Assembly: GCA_046565865.1 (NCBI GenBank)
Contig: JBKHXU010000087.1
Coordinates: 1 to 15,693, forward strand
From: JBKHXU01 sp046565865
GTDB taxonomy: Bacteria > Pseudomonadota > Gammaproteobacteria > Acidiferrobacterales > Sulfurifustaceae
Reading direction: 5' to 3'
DNA: 15,693 bases
Shown here: positions 1-13,890 of the stretch, in pieces
How the letters are laid out: each line of letters begins with the position of its first letter
How positions within the stretch are numbered: position 1 is the first letter of the stretch
The notes under the pieces: model-generated
The model's input: the letters and a program-made list of their open reading frames with translations, nothing else
Told to the model about the DNA's origin: nothing
The model's database searches: none
Translations under genes and position numbers: made by a program

Positions 1-96
1 TAGAGCGGCGGTAAGCGTGGTTTTCCCGTGATCGACGTGGCCGATGGTGCCGACGTTGAGGTGGGGTTTGGTGCGTTCGAATTTTTCCTTGGACAT
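1..96 (-). CDS. tufA: Elongation factor Tu, N-terminal fragment (gene runs off the left edge)
   Basis: EF-Tu is the GTPase that delivers aminoacyl-tRNA to the ribosomal A site. Only the first 32 codons lie in the window. They read MSKEKFERTKPH and then the G1/P-loop GHVDHGKT at residues 19-26, which binds the GTP phosphates. The ATG start at 96 is preceded by a GAGG-type ribosome binding site about 6 bases upstream. The gap to fusA is only 26 bp, so it is very probably cotranscribed as the last gene of the str operon (rpsL-rpsG-fusA-tufA). The other end of the window carries the end of another tuf gene, the usual two-copy arrangement of Gammaproteobacteria. The name tufA is given by position next to fusA. 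The missing 3' part is a window effect, not a truncation. Confidence 0.96.
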   Translation of the reverse strand, partial: MSKEKFERTKPHLNVGTIGHVDHGKTTLTAAL

Positions 97-122
97 ATGC
101 TGCCTCTGTCTCTAGTCAGTCG

Positions 123-2225
123 TTAGCTGGCTTTCTTCAACACGGTTTCCGCCACACTCGACGGTACCGGCGAGTATTTCTTGAATTCCATGGTGTAGGT
201 CGCCCGGCCCTGCGTTGCCGAACGCAGGCTGGTCGAATAACCAAACATGTTCGCGAGCGGCACCTCGGCGCGGATGATCTTCACGCCGCCGTGGCCGTCT
301 TCCTGGCTCATGATGATGCCGCGGCGTGAGTTGAGGTCGCCCATCACGTTGCCCAGATAATCCGGCGGGCTCGTGACCTCGACATCCATGATCGGCTCGA
401 GCAACACGGGATCGCCTTTCAAACCGGCGTCGCGCCAGCACAGGATCGCCGCCATCTTGAATGCGTTTTCGTTCGAATCGACCTCGTGGTACGAACCGAA
501 GTGCAGCGTCGCCTTCACGTCCACCACCGGGTAACCGAACTTGATGCCGCGCTGCATCGCCTCGTCCACGCCCTTCTTGACCGCGGGAATGAACTCGCGC
601 GGGATCACGCCGCCCTTGATGGCGTCGACGAACTCGAAGCCCTTACCGGCTTCTTGCGGCTCGAATTTGATGACCACATGGCCGTACTGGCCGCGACCGC
701 CGGATTGCTCAACGAAGCGGTACTCCTGATCGACCGCTTTGCGAATGGTCTCGCGGTACGCCACCTGCGGCTTGCCGACATTCGCCTCAACGCCGAATTC
801 GCGCTTCATGCGGTCAACGATGATTTCGAGGTGCAGCTCGCCCATGCCGGAGATGATCGTCTGGCCCGACTCCTCGTCGGTGCTGACGCGGAACGAAGGG
901 TCTTCCTGCGCCAGGCGATTGAGCGCGAGGCCCATCTTTTCCTGGTCGGCCTTGGACTTCGGTTCCACCGCCTGCGAAATAACCGGCTCGGGGAACTCCA
1001 TGCGCTCGAGCGTGATGATGTTGTTCGGATCGCACAGCGTCTCGCCGGTCGCGACATCCTTCAAGCCGACACACGCGGCGATATCACCAGCGCGGACTTC
1101 TTTGATCTCTTCGCGCTGGTTGGCATGCATCTGCAACAGCCGCCCGATGCGCTCCTTCTTGCCTTTCACCGGGCTGTACACGGTATCACCCGAGTTCAGG
1201 ACGCCGGAATAGACGCGTATATAAGTGAGCGCACCCACGAACGGATCGGTCGCGATCTTGAACGCGAGCGCCGCGAACGGTTCATCGTCCGACGCATGAC
1301 GCTCGGCGATGGTACCGTCTTTGTCATCCAAATGGCCCTTGATGGCGGGGCGATCGACCGGCGCCGGCAGAAAATCGATGACGGCATCGAGCGCGGCCTG
1401 CACGCCCTTGTTCTTGAACGCCGAGCCGCACAGCACCGGCACGATCTCGAGCTTCAAGTTGCGCTCGCGGATGCCCTGCTTGATCTCGTCAGCGGTGAGC
1501 TCCTCGCCGCCGAGATACTTTTCCATGAGCTTTTCATTGGCCTCGGCCGCGGCCTCCACCATCTTTTCGCGCCATTCTTTGGCGGGGCCTTGCAGCTCGG
1601 CCGGGATGTCCTGCTCTTCGAACTTCACGCCCTGGCTGGCCTCGTCCCAGTAGATCGCCTTCATCTTAATGAGGTCGACCACGCCTTTGAAGCTGTCTTC
1701 GGCGCCGATAGGCAGCTGCAACGGCACGGGATTGGCGCCGAGGCGCTCCTTCAGCTGGGTGACGACGTTGAGGAAGTTGGCACCGGCGCGGTCCATTTTG
1801 TTGACGAACGCGAGCCGCGGAACCTTATATTTGTTCGCCTGACGCCACACGGTCTCGGACTGCGGCTGCACGCCGCCGACCGCGCACAGCACGAAGATCG
1901 CGCCGTCGAGCACGCGCAACGAACGCTCGACTTCGATGGTGAAGTCGACGTGGCCCGGGGTGTCGATGATGTTAAAGCGATGCTGCTCGCGCTTGCCATC
2001 CATGCCCTTCCAAAAGCAGGTGGTGGCGGCGGAGGTGATGGTGATGCCGCGCTCTTGTTCCTGCTCCATCCAGTCCATGGTCGCGGCGCCTTCATGCACC
2101 TCGCCCATCTTATGCGACTTACCGGTATAGAACAGAATGCGTTCCGTGGCCGTAGTCTTACCGGCATCGATGTGAGCCATGATGCCGATGTTCCGGTAGC
2201 GTTCGATCGGTGTTGTACGCGCCAC
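123..2225 (-). CDS. fusA: Elongation factor G
   Basis: EF-G is the GTPase that drives tRNA-mRNA translocation and, with ribosome recycling factor, splits post-termination ribosomes. The 700-aa product matches the family (E. coli 704 aa). GTPase motifs are visible: G1 AHIDAGKT at residues 17-24, G3 DTPGH at 88-92 and G4 NKMD at 142-145. These are followed by domain II and the C-terminal domains, including the GGRGQYGHV stretch of domain IV. The start is GTG (MARTTPIERY), with an AAGAGG ribosome binding site about 9 bases upstream. The stop is TAA. It follows rpsG by 36 bp and precedes tufA by 26 bp, so it is an internal str operon gene and probably shares the translational control exerted by S7 in E. 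coli. No frame disruption is visible. Confidence 0.98.
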   Translation of the reverse strand: MARTTPIERYRNIGIMAHIDAGKTTATERILFYTGKSHKMGEVHEGAATMDWMEQEQERGITITSAATTCFWKGMDGKREQHRFNIIDTPGHVDFTIEVERSLRVLDGAIFVLCAVGGVQPQSETVWRQANKYKVPRLAFVNKMDRAGANFLNVVTQLKERLGANPVPLQLPIGAEDSFKGVVDLIKMKAIYWDEASQGVKFEEQDIPAELQGPAKEWREKMVEAAAEANEKLMEKYLGGEELTADEIKQGIRERNLKLEIVPVLCGSAFKNKGVQAALDAVIDFLPAPVDRPAIKGHLDDKDGTIAERHASDDEPFAALAFKIATDPFVGALTYIRVYSGVLNSGDTVYSPVKGKKERIGRLLQMHANQREEIKEVRAGDIAACVGLKDVATGETLCDPNNIITLERMEFPEPVISQAVEPKSKADQEKMGLALNRLAQEDPSFRVSTDEESGQTIISGMGELHLEIIVDRMKREFGVEANVGKPQVAYRETIRKAVDQEYRFVEQSGGRGQYGHVVIKFEPQEAGKGFEFVDAIKGGVIPREFIPAVKKGVDEAMQRGIKFGYPVVDVKATLHFGSYHEVDSNENAFKMAAILCWRDAGLKGDPVLLEPIMDVEVTSPPDYLGNVMGDLNSRRGIIMSQEDGHGGVKIIRAEVPLANMFGYSTSLRSATQGRATYTMEFKKYSPVPSSVAETVLKKAS

Positions 2226-2261
2226 GACAGCAATCCTCTTAAAGAACGGTTCCTGAAAAAC

Positions 2262-2732
2262 TTACCAGCGGTAATGCGAGAAGGCCTTGTTGGCCTCGGC
2301 CATCCGGTGCACGTCCTCGCGCTTCTTGACCGCGTTGCCCCGCTTCTCCGAGGCATCGATGATTTCGTCCGCCATGCGCGTCGCCATGGATTTGCCGCCG
2401 CGCGTGCGCGCCGCGTCTACCACCCAACGCATGGCCAGCGCCATCTGGCGCTTTGAGCGCACTTCGACCGGCACCTGATAGGTGGCACCGCCGACGCGCC
2501 GGCTTTTCACTTCCACCAGCGGACGCACGTTGTCGAGCGCCTGGTTGAACACCTCGACCGGGTCCTGCTTGCCGCGCGAGGCAAGGGTGTCGAGCGCACC
2601 GTACACAATCTGCTCGGCGGTCGACTTCTTGCCGTGACGCATCACCACGTTGATGAACTTGGCGAGCGTCTCACTTTTGTATTTAGGGTCCGGCGTAATC
2701 GTACGCTTCGGAACTTCTCGTCGTCTCGGCAT
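2262..2732 (-). CDS. rpsG: 30S ribosomal protein S7
   Basis: S7 nucleates assembly of the 30S head by binding the 3' major domain of 16S rRNA and contacts the E-site tRNA and mRNA exit region. The 156-aa protein starts MPRRREVPKR and carries the family stretches INVVMRHGKKS, GGATYQVPVEV and the C-terminal AEANKAFSHYRW. The ATG start has only a weak GGGA-like ribosome binding site. This would fit dependence on upstream rpsL translation, as in E. coli, where S7 represses its own synthesis through the rpsL-rpsG spacer. A hairpin in that 115-bp spacer is listed separately. fusA follows after 36 bp. The stop is TAA. Confidence 0.98.
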   Translation of the reverse strand: MPRRREVPKRTITPDPKYKSETLAKFINVVMRHGKKSTAEQIVYGALDTLASRGKQDPVEVFNQALDNVRPLVEVKSRRVGGATYQVPVEVRSKRQMALAMRWVVDAARTRGGKSMATRMADEIIDASEKRGNAVKKREDVHRMAEANKAFSHYRW

Positions 2733-2756
2733 ACTGTTCCCGATTTCGTAAAGAAT

Positions 2757-2788
2757 GAACGCCCCTCGCCATTATTGGCGGTGCGTTC
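2757..2788 (-). promoter_or_regulatory. Hairpin in the rpsL-rpsG spacer, candidate S7 autoregulatory site
   Basis: In the mRNA sense a 6-bp outer stem GAACGC/GCGTTC encloses an inner CGCC-AATAAT-GGCG stem-loop. The internal loop is asymmetric (2 nt on the 5' side, 4 nt on the 3' side). It ends about 24 nt before the rpsG ATG. In E. coli, S7 binds a structured rpsL-rpsG spacer of similar size (about 100 nt) and represses the distal str operon genes. The structure is seen in the sequence; the S7-binding role is inferred from position. There is no T-run after it, so it does not look like an intrinsic terminator. Confidence 0.45.
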
Positions 2789-2847
2789 ACCTCGATGCTG
2801 CGGCCACTTACCGTACTCGCTCGCGGTGGCCGTTACCGCGATGTTCT

Positions 2848-3222
2848 TTAGGACTTCGGTCGTTTGGCGCCGTACTTGGAGCGGCCCTGCTTGCGGTCGG
2901 CGACGCCAGCGGTGTCGAGCGTGCCGCGTACCGTATGGTAACGCACACCCGGCAGGTCCTTCACGCGACCACCGCGGATCAGCACCACCGAGTGCTCTTG
3001 CAGGTTGTGGCCTTCGCCACCGATATAACTCGTGACCTCGTAACCGTTGGTGAGGCGCACACGCGCCACCTTGCGCAACGCCGAGTTCGGCTTCTTCGGG
3101 GTCGTGGTGTACACGCGGGTACACACGCCGCGCTTCTGCGGACTACCCGCGAGCGCAGGCACCTTCGACTTTTCGACCGCTTGACGCCGCGGCTTGCGCA
3201 CCAACTGATTGATCGTCGGCAT
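2848..3222 (-). CDS. rpsL: 30S ribosomal protein S12
   Basis: S12 sits at the interface side of the 30S decoding centre and controls decoding accuracy. The 124-aa sequence equals the E. coli length and keeps the signature TTTPKKPNSALRK (residues 39-51) and GGRVKDLPGVRYH (84-96). Lys43 and Lys88, whose substitution commonly gives streptomycin resistance, are both wild type, so no ribosomal resistance is indicated. Asp89, the usual RimO methylthiolation site, is present. The ATG start is preceded by TGGAG about 10 bases upstream. It is the first gene of the str operon; a strong sigma-70-type promoter and a leader hairpin lie just upstream, after rpoC. The stop is TAA. Confidence 0.98.
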   Translation of the reverse strand: MPTINQLVRKPRRQAVEKSKVPALAGSPQKRGVCTRVYTTTPKKPNSALRKVARVRLTNGYEVTSYIGGEGHNLQEHSVVLIRGGRVKDLPGVRYHTVRGTLDTAGVADRKQGRSKYGAKRPKS

Positions 3223-3246
3223 TAATTCTATGCTCCAGAAACAAAC

Positions 3247-3274
3247 GACAGGCCGGCTTGCTCACCGGCCTGTC
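3247..3274 (-). promoter_or_regulatory. GC-rich hairpin at the 5' end of the str operon leader
   Basis: A perfect 10-bp inverted repeat (GACAGGCCGG/CCGGCCTGTC) with an 8-nt loop lies between the proposed rpsL promoter and the rpsL ribosome binding site. From the -10 box the transcript should start near 3278, so this stem would lie within a few bases of the mRNA 5' end. In the minus-strand sense it is followed by CGTTTGTTTCT, a loose T-rich tract. It could act as a leader attenuator, as a 5' stabilising hairpin, or as a terminator for readthrough from rpoC. The structure is certain; the role is not. Confidence 0.6.
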
Positions 3275-3284
3275 GAGGGGCGCG

Positions 3285-3313
3285 ATTCTATGGACCTGCC
3301 GTTAGTGTGTCAA
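3285..3313 (-). promoter_or_regulatory. Sigma-70 promoter of the str operon (rpsL-rpsG-fusA-tufA)
   Basis: On the minus strand the -35 box is TTGACA (3308-3313, perfect consensus) and the -10 box is TAGAAT (3285-3290, one mismatch to TATAAT). The spacer is exactly 17 bp. Transcription would start around 3278, giving an rpsL leader of about 55 nt. It lies about 30 bp beyond the rpoC stop codon, where an independent str promoter is expected. It is the best promoter match I noticed in the spacers of the window. It makes the str genes at least partly independent of the long rplKAJL-rpoBC transcript. The -35 box is in the loop of an inverted repeat listed separately. Confidence 0.8.
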
Positions 3314-3327
3314 GCAAAACGGCAGGT
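3294..3327. terminator. Inverted repeat after rpoC enclosing the str -35 box; possible terminator
   Basis: Two perfect 10-bp arms (ACCTGCCGTT at 3294-3303 and AACGGCAGGT at 3318-3327) flank a 14-nt loop that contains the TTGACA -35 box. It begins about 15 bp after the rpoC stop. Read on the plus strand the stem is followed by a T5 run, the layout of an intrinsic terminator, but no plus-strand gene lies there. Read on the minus strand (rpoC direction) the A-run precedes the stem and no T-run follows, so termination of rpoC transcripts would be weak or need other factors. It may equally be a 3'-end stabilising hairpin or a protein-binding palindrome. Confidence 0.45.
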
Positions 3328-3341
3328 TTTTACGCCTATTT

Positions 3342-7556
<4,215 letters not shown>

Positions 7557-7627
7557 GGTCTCATCTCCTGCGTACGTTTCGTTAACGCCGCGTTACTGCC
7601 GTTGTCGTCGTCGCTGCTAATTCATTC

Positions 7628-7710
7628 GTATTGCGAGGAGCCGGTGTTTGGCGCCGAAGCAATCTTTAAGAGATTGCTTCGGCCCGCTACGACGCGGGCC
7701 TCGCAATGAC
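7628..7710. repeat. Dispersed palindromic repeat (GTCATTGCGAGG family) in the rpoB-rpoC spacer
   Basis: The element has terminal inverted repeats ending in TTGCGAGG (left) and CCTCGCAATGAC (right). Its centre is a 13-bp perfect inverted repeat around GAAGCAATCT/AGATTGCTTC with a 5-nt loop (7653-7683), then a GC-rich stem near CCCGCTACG. A second copy with the same ends and the same core lies at 13111-13189. I recognise the core and ends as a short palindromic repeat widely dispersed in proteobacterial genomes; family membership is from memory, not searched. It carries no coding frame. In RNA it would fold into a strong hairpin between the rpoB and rpoC coding regions. Confidence 0.75.
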
Positions 7711-7721
7711 CGCTTACGCGG

Positions 7722-7724
<3 letters not shown>
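7707..7724. repeat. TGACCGC/GCGGTCA palindrome spanning the rpoB stop codon
   Basis: A perfect 7-bp inverted repeat with a 4-nt loop. In the rpoB sense its first three bases are the TGA stop of rpoB itself (7722-7724), and its other arm overlaps the end of the dispersed repeat (GTCATTGCGAGG). The same 7-bp arms with a 3-nt loop occur just after nusG at 14464-14480, again next to a repeat. It therefore looks like a flank or an end of the repeat rather than a chance hairpin. Confidence 0.6.
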
Positions 7725-9326
<1,602 letters not shown>

Positions 9327-9344
9327 ACGCTCGGAGATAAGGAT

Positions 9345-11810
<2,466 letters not shown>

Positions 11811-11880
11811 TACGCTTCCTCGGTGAGTCCCGGTTGCCGGGTTTCAACCTGCGATAACGCTACAAAACAGAAACGGCGCG

Positions 11881-11909
11881 CAGGGTCGACGGTTGCACCG
11901 TCGACCCTG
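11881..11909 (-). terminator. Strong hairpin in the rplL-rpoB spacer, probable attenuator
   Basis: A perfect 12-bp inverted repeat (CAGGGTCGACGG/CCGTCGACCCTG) with a 5-nt loop sits in the 159-bp gap. In the mRNA sense it is followed after a few bases by the T-rich but interrupted GTTTCTGTTTTG. E. coli has a partial terminator and an RNase III processing site in the equivalent rplL-rpoB spacer, which reduce polymerase relative to L7/L12 expression. An equivalent role is inferred here. A smaller CCCGG-CAA-CCGGG stem (11829-11841) lies nearer rpoB. I saw no convincing -35/-10 pair in this gap. Confidence 0.6.
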
Positions 11910-11969
11910 GCACCCACTATAGAAAGATCACTGCTCGCCCCTCCCGGGGCCCAATAAGACAAAGCGGAA

Positions 11970-12350
11970 CTACTTGAGTTCGACCTTGGCGCCCGCCGCC
12001 TCAAGTTCCTTCTTCATCTTCTCGGCATCGGCCTTGGCCACACCTTCCTTAACGGTCGCCGGGGCCGACTCCACCAGGTCCTTCGCTTCCTTCAGGCCCA
12101 AGGTTGTGACGGCGCGAACCGCCTTAATCACGGCCACCTTGTTGTCGCCCGAGGACGCCAGGATTACGTCGAATGCGTCCTTCGCTTCCGCCGGGGCGGC
12201 ACCGGCCGCGCCGGCGGCCGGGGCGGCGACGGCGACTGCGGCCGCTGCCGATACGTTGAACTTCGACTCCATGTCCTTGATCAGCTCGGAAAGCTCGAGC
12301 ACGGACATGCTGGCAATGCTGTTCAAAATCTCTTCTTTCGATACGGCCAT
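11970..12350 (-). CDS. rplL: 50S ribosomal protein L7/L12
   Basis: L7/L12 is the multicopy flexible stalk protein that recruits and stimulates the translational GTPases. The 126-aa product shows the three expected parts: an N-terminal dimerisation/L10-binding helix region (residues 1-33), an Ala-rich hinge (about 34-55) and the globular C-terminal domain (56-126) with KVAVIKAVR and GLKEAKDLVE, the factor-binding face. The ATG start is preceded by AGGAGAT. It follows rplJ by 35 bp, the usual pairing with L10. The stop codon is TAG (11970-11972), which matters for interpreting the TAG in rpoB. The long Ala/Pro hinge is normal for the family. Confidence 0.98.
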   Translation of the reverse strand: MAVSKEEILNSIASMSVLELSELIKDMESKFNVSAAAAVAVAAPAAGAAGAAPAEAKDAFDVILASSGDNKVAVIKAVRAVTTLGLKEAKDLVESAPATVKEGVAKADAEKMKKELEAAGAKVELK

Positions 12351-12385
12351 GACTATCTCCTGAATCGGTCTATCAAACTAAAGGG

Positions 12386-12916
12386 TTAAGCGGCGGTCTT
12401 GGCTTTGGCGTCGCGCACGGCGGCCAAGGCACGAACGAACTTGCTCGGCACCTCGTTCAACGTGCGCACGAAGGTCGCGATCGGCGCCTGCATAGTGCCA
12501 ACCAGCGTCGCCAGCAATTGTTCCCGCGACGGGAGTTTCGCCAGCGCCTGCACCTGCTCGACGCTCATGAGCTTGCCGCCCATGGCACCGGCCTTGATCT
12601 TCAGCGCCTCGTTGTCCTTCGCGAACTCCGCCAGCACCTTCGCCACCGCTACCGGGTCCTTCGCCACCGCGAACGCCAACGGACCCGACATCTGGTCCTT
12701 CAGGCATTCGAAGCTGGAACCGGCGACGGCGCGACGCGCAAGCGTGTTCTTGACCACGCGCAGATATACCTGCGATGCGTACGCCTTGCGGCGTAGGTCG
12801 GTCATCTGCGCCACGGTCAGGCCGCGGTACTCCGCCAGCATCGCCGCCTGCGCGTCCGCCAACTTCGCGGTCACCTCAGCGACTACCGCCTTCTTTTCTT
12901 CAATGTTAAGACTCAT
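12386..12916 (-). CDS. rplJ: 50S ribosomal protein L10
   Basis: L10 anchors the L7/L12 dimers to 23S rRNA beside L11. I chose the ATG at 12916 (MSLNIEEKKAVV, 176 aa) over an in-frame GTG three codons upstream. The family normally begins at this point, and GAGG lies 8 bases before this ATG, while the GTG would overlap that ribosome binding site. Visible features include the N-terminal rRNA-binding domain (AEYRGLTVAQMTDLRRK, VVKNTLARRA) and the C-terminal helix that binds L12 dimers (VPSKFVRALAAVRDAK). In E. coli the L10-L12 complex represses its own mRNA leader; the spacer upstream is large enough for such a site. The stop is TAA. Confidence 0.97.
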   Translation of the reverse strand: MSLNIEEKKAVVAEVTAKLADAQAAMLAEYRGLTVAQMTDLRRKAYASQVYLRVVKNTLARRAVAGSSFECLKDQMSGPLAFAVAKDPVAVAKVLAEFAKDNEALKIKAGAMGGKLMSVEQVQALAKLPSREQLLATLVGTMQAPIATFVRTLNEVPSKFVRALAAVRDAKAKTAA

Positions 12917-13110
12917 ACGAGTCACCTCTTGCGATTAACAACAACCGGCGACCGTATTCAGGAGCTGCACGCCACAAAAAGCGTTCCTGTGTTCGGGTAC
13001 ACCGTCTGCGCGGGCGGCTTGCGCCATTAAGCATTGCTGCGCCTGCGGTCTTTGACGTACACGCCGCCAACTACGCGGCGTATCCCAAAGTCTGTCCTAG
13101 TACATAGCCT
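12917..13110 (-). promoter_or_regulatory. rplJ upstream region, presumed L10 leader
   Basis: About 190 bp between a dispersed repeat and rplJ hold no gene. A 7-bp stem ACGCCGC/GCGGCGT with a 7-nt loop lies at 13061-13081, and shorter self-complementary stretches follow towards rplJ. In E. coli the L10-(L12)4 complex binds a structured leader here and represses rplJ-rplL translation. Position and length fit, but I could not confirm the conserved L10-binding motif by eye. I found no convincing sigma-70 promoter in the spacer. Confidence 0.4.
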
Positions 13111-13189
13111 GTCATTGTGAGGAGCGATCTATGCGACGAAGCAATCTGCTTGAGATTGCTTCCGCCCGCTACGCGGGCCTCGCAATGAC
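13111..13189. repeat. Dispersed palindromic repeat (GTCATTGCGAGG family) in the rplA-rplJ spacer
   Basis: Second copy of the repeat found at 7628-7710. The outer ends GTCATTGTGAGG and CCTCGCAATGAC are near-perfect inverted repeats. The core GAAGCAATCT/AGATTGCTTC is a perfect 10-bp inverted repeat with a 5-nt loop, and a CCCGC-TA-CGCGGG-type stem follows. The right end is 11 bp from the rplA stop codon. The two copies agree in the ends and the core but differ in the left linker, as expected for old copies of a non-autonomous repeat. Confidence 0.75.
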
Positions 13190-13200
13190 ACCAACAAAAA

Positions 13201-13890
13201 TTACAGCGACGCGGTATCGAGCTGAATGCCCGGCCCCATCGTCGTTGATACCGTTACGCGCTTCAAAAACACGCCTTTCGCCGTCGCCGGACGCGTCTTA
13301 TTCAGCGCCGCCATCAGCGCCATGAGGTTTTCCTTCAACGCCTCGGCGTCGAACGAGGCCTTGCCGATCGAGCAATGCACGATGCCGGCCTTGTCGGCGC
13401 GGAACTGCACCTGACCGGCGCGCGCGTTCTCGACCGCCTTGGCCACGTTCGGCGTCACCGTGCCGACCTTCGGGTTCGGCATGAGGCCACGGGGGCCGAG
13501 GATTTGGCCGAGCGCGCCGACGATCTTCATCGCATCGGGCGTGGCGACAACCAGATCGAAATCGATCTGACCTTGTTTCACGCGATCGGCCAGGTCCTGC
13601 CAGCCGACGATATCCGCGCCCGCCGCCTTCGCCGCTTCCGCCGCCTTGCCTTCGGCGAATACGGCGACGCGCACCTTCTTGCCGGTGCCGCGCGGCATAA
13701 CCGCCGTGCCGCGCACAGTCTGGTCGGACTTCTTGGCGTCGATGCCGAGGTTGATCGCTACGTCGACCGACTCATCGAACTTGGCGCGCGCCGTCTCTTT
13801 CAAAATCTTGAGCGCGTCATCGACCACGTACGCCTTCATCGGGTCGACCTTTTCACGCAATGCCTTCATGCGTTTGCTGAGAGCGGCCAT
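13201..13890 (-). CDS. rplA: 50S ribosomal protein L1
   Basis: L1 forms the mobile stalk on the E-site side of the 50S subunit and helps release deacylated tRNA. In many bacteria it also represses its own operon by binding the rplK leader. The 229-aa product shows the L1 signature around residues 129-147 (QILGPRGLMPNPKVGTV) and the N-terminal MAALSKRMKALREKVD. The ATG overlaps the rplK stop by one base (TAATG), typical of translational coupling. The stop is TAA. A dispersed repeat starts 11 bp downstream. Confidence 0.98.
   Translation of the reverse strand: MAALSKRMKALREKVDPMKAYVVDDALKILKETARAKFDESVDVAINLGIDAKKSDQTVRGTAVMPRGTGKKVRVAVFAEGKAAEAAKAAGADIVGWQDLADRVKQGQIDFDLVVATPDAMKIVGALGQILGPRGLMPNPKVGTVTPNVAKAVENARAGQVQFRADKAGIVHCSIGKASFDAEALKENLMALMAALNKTRPATAKGVFLKRVTVSTTMGPGIQLDTASL

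Noticed and set aside
486..2456. A 656-codon open frame on the plus strand, antisense to fusA and part of rpsG
   Set aside because: It is an exact antisense shadow of conserved genes in GC-rich DNA, spans two unrelated genes, shows His/Arg/Leu/Ala/Asp-rich composition typical of such frames and resembles no family.
7628..7710. CRISPR array
   Set aside because: Only single palindromic units at separate spacers, without regular spacing or unique spacers; these are dispersed repeats.
11897..11940. A TATAGT -10-like hexamer in the rplL-rpoB spacer as a promoter
   Set aside because: No recognisable -35 hexamer at 16-18 bp; a single hexamer match is not enough.
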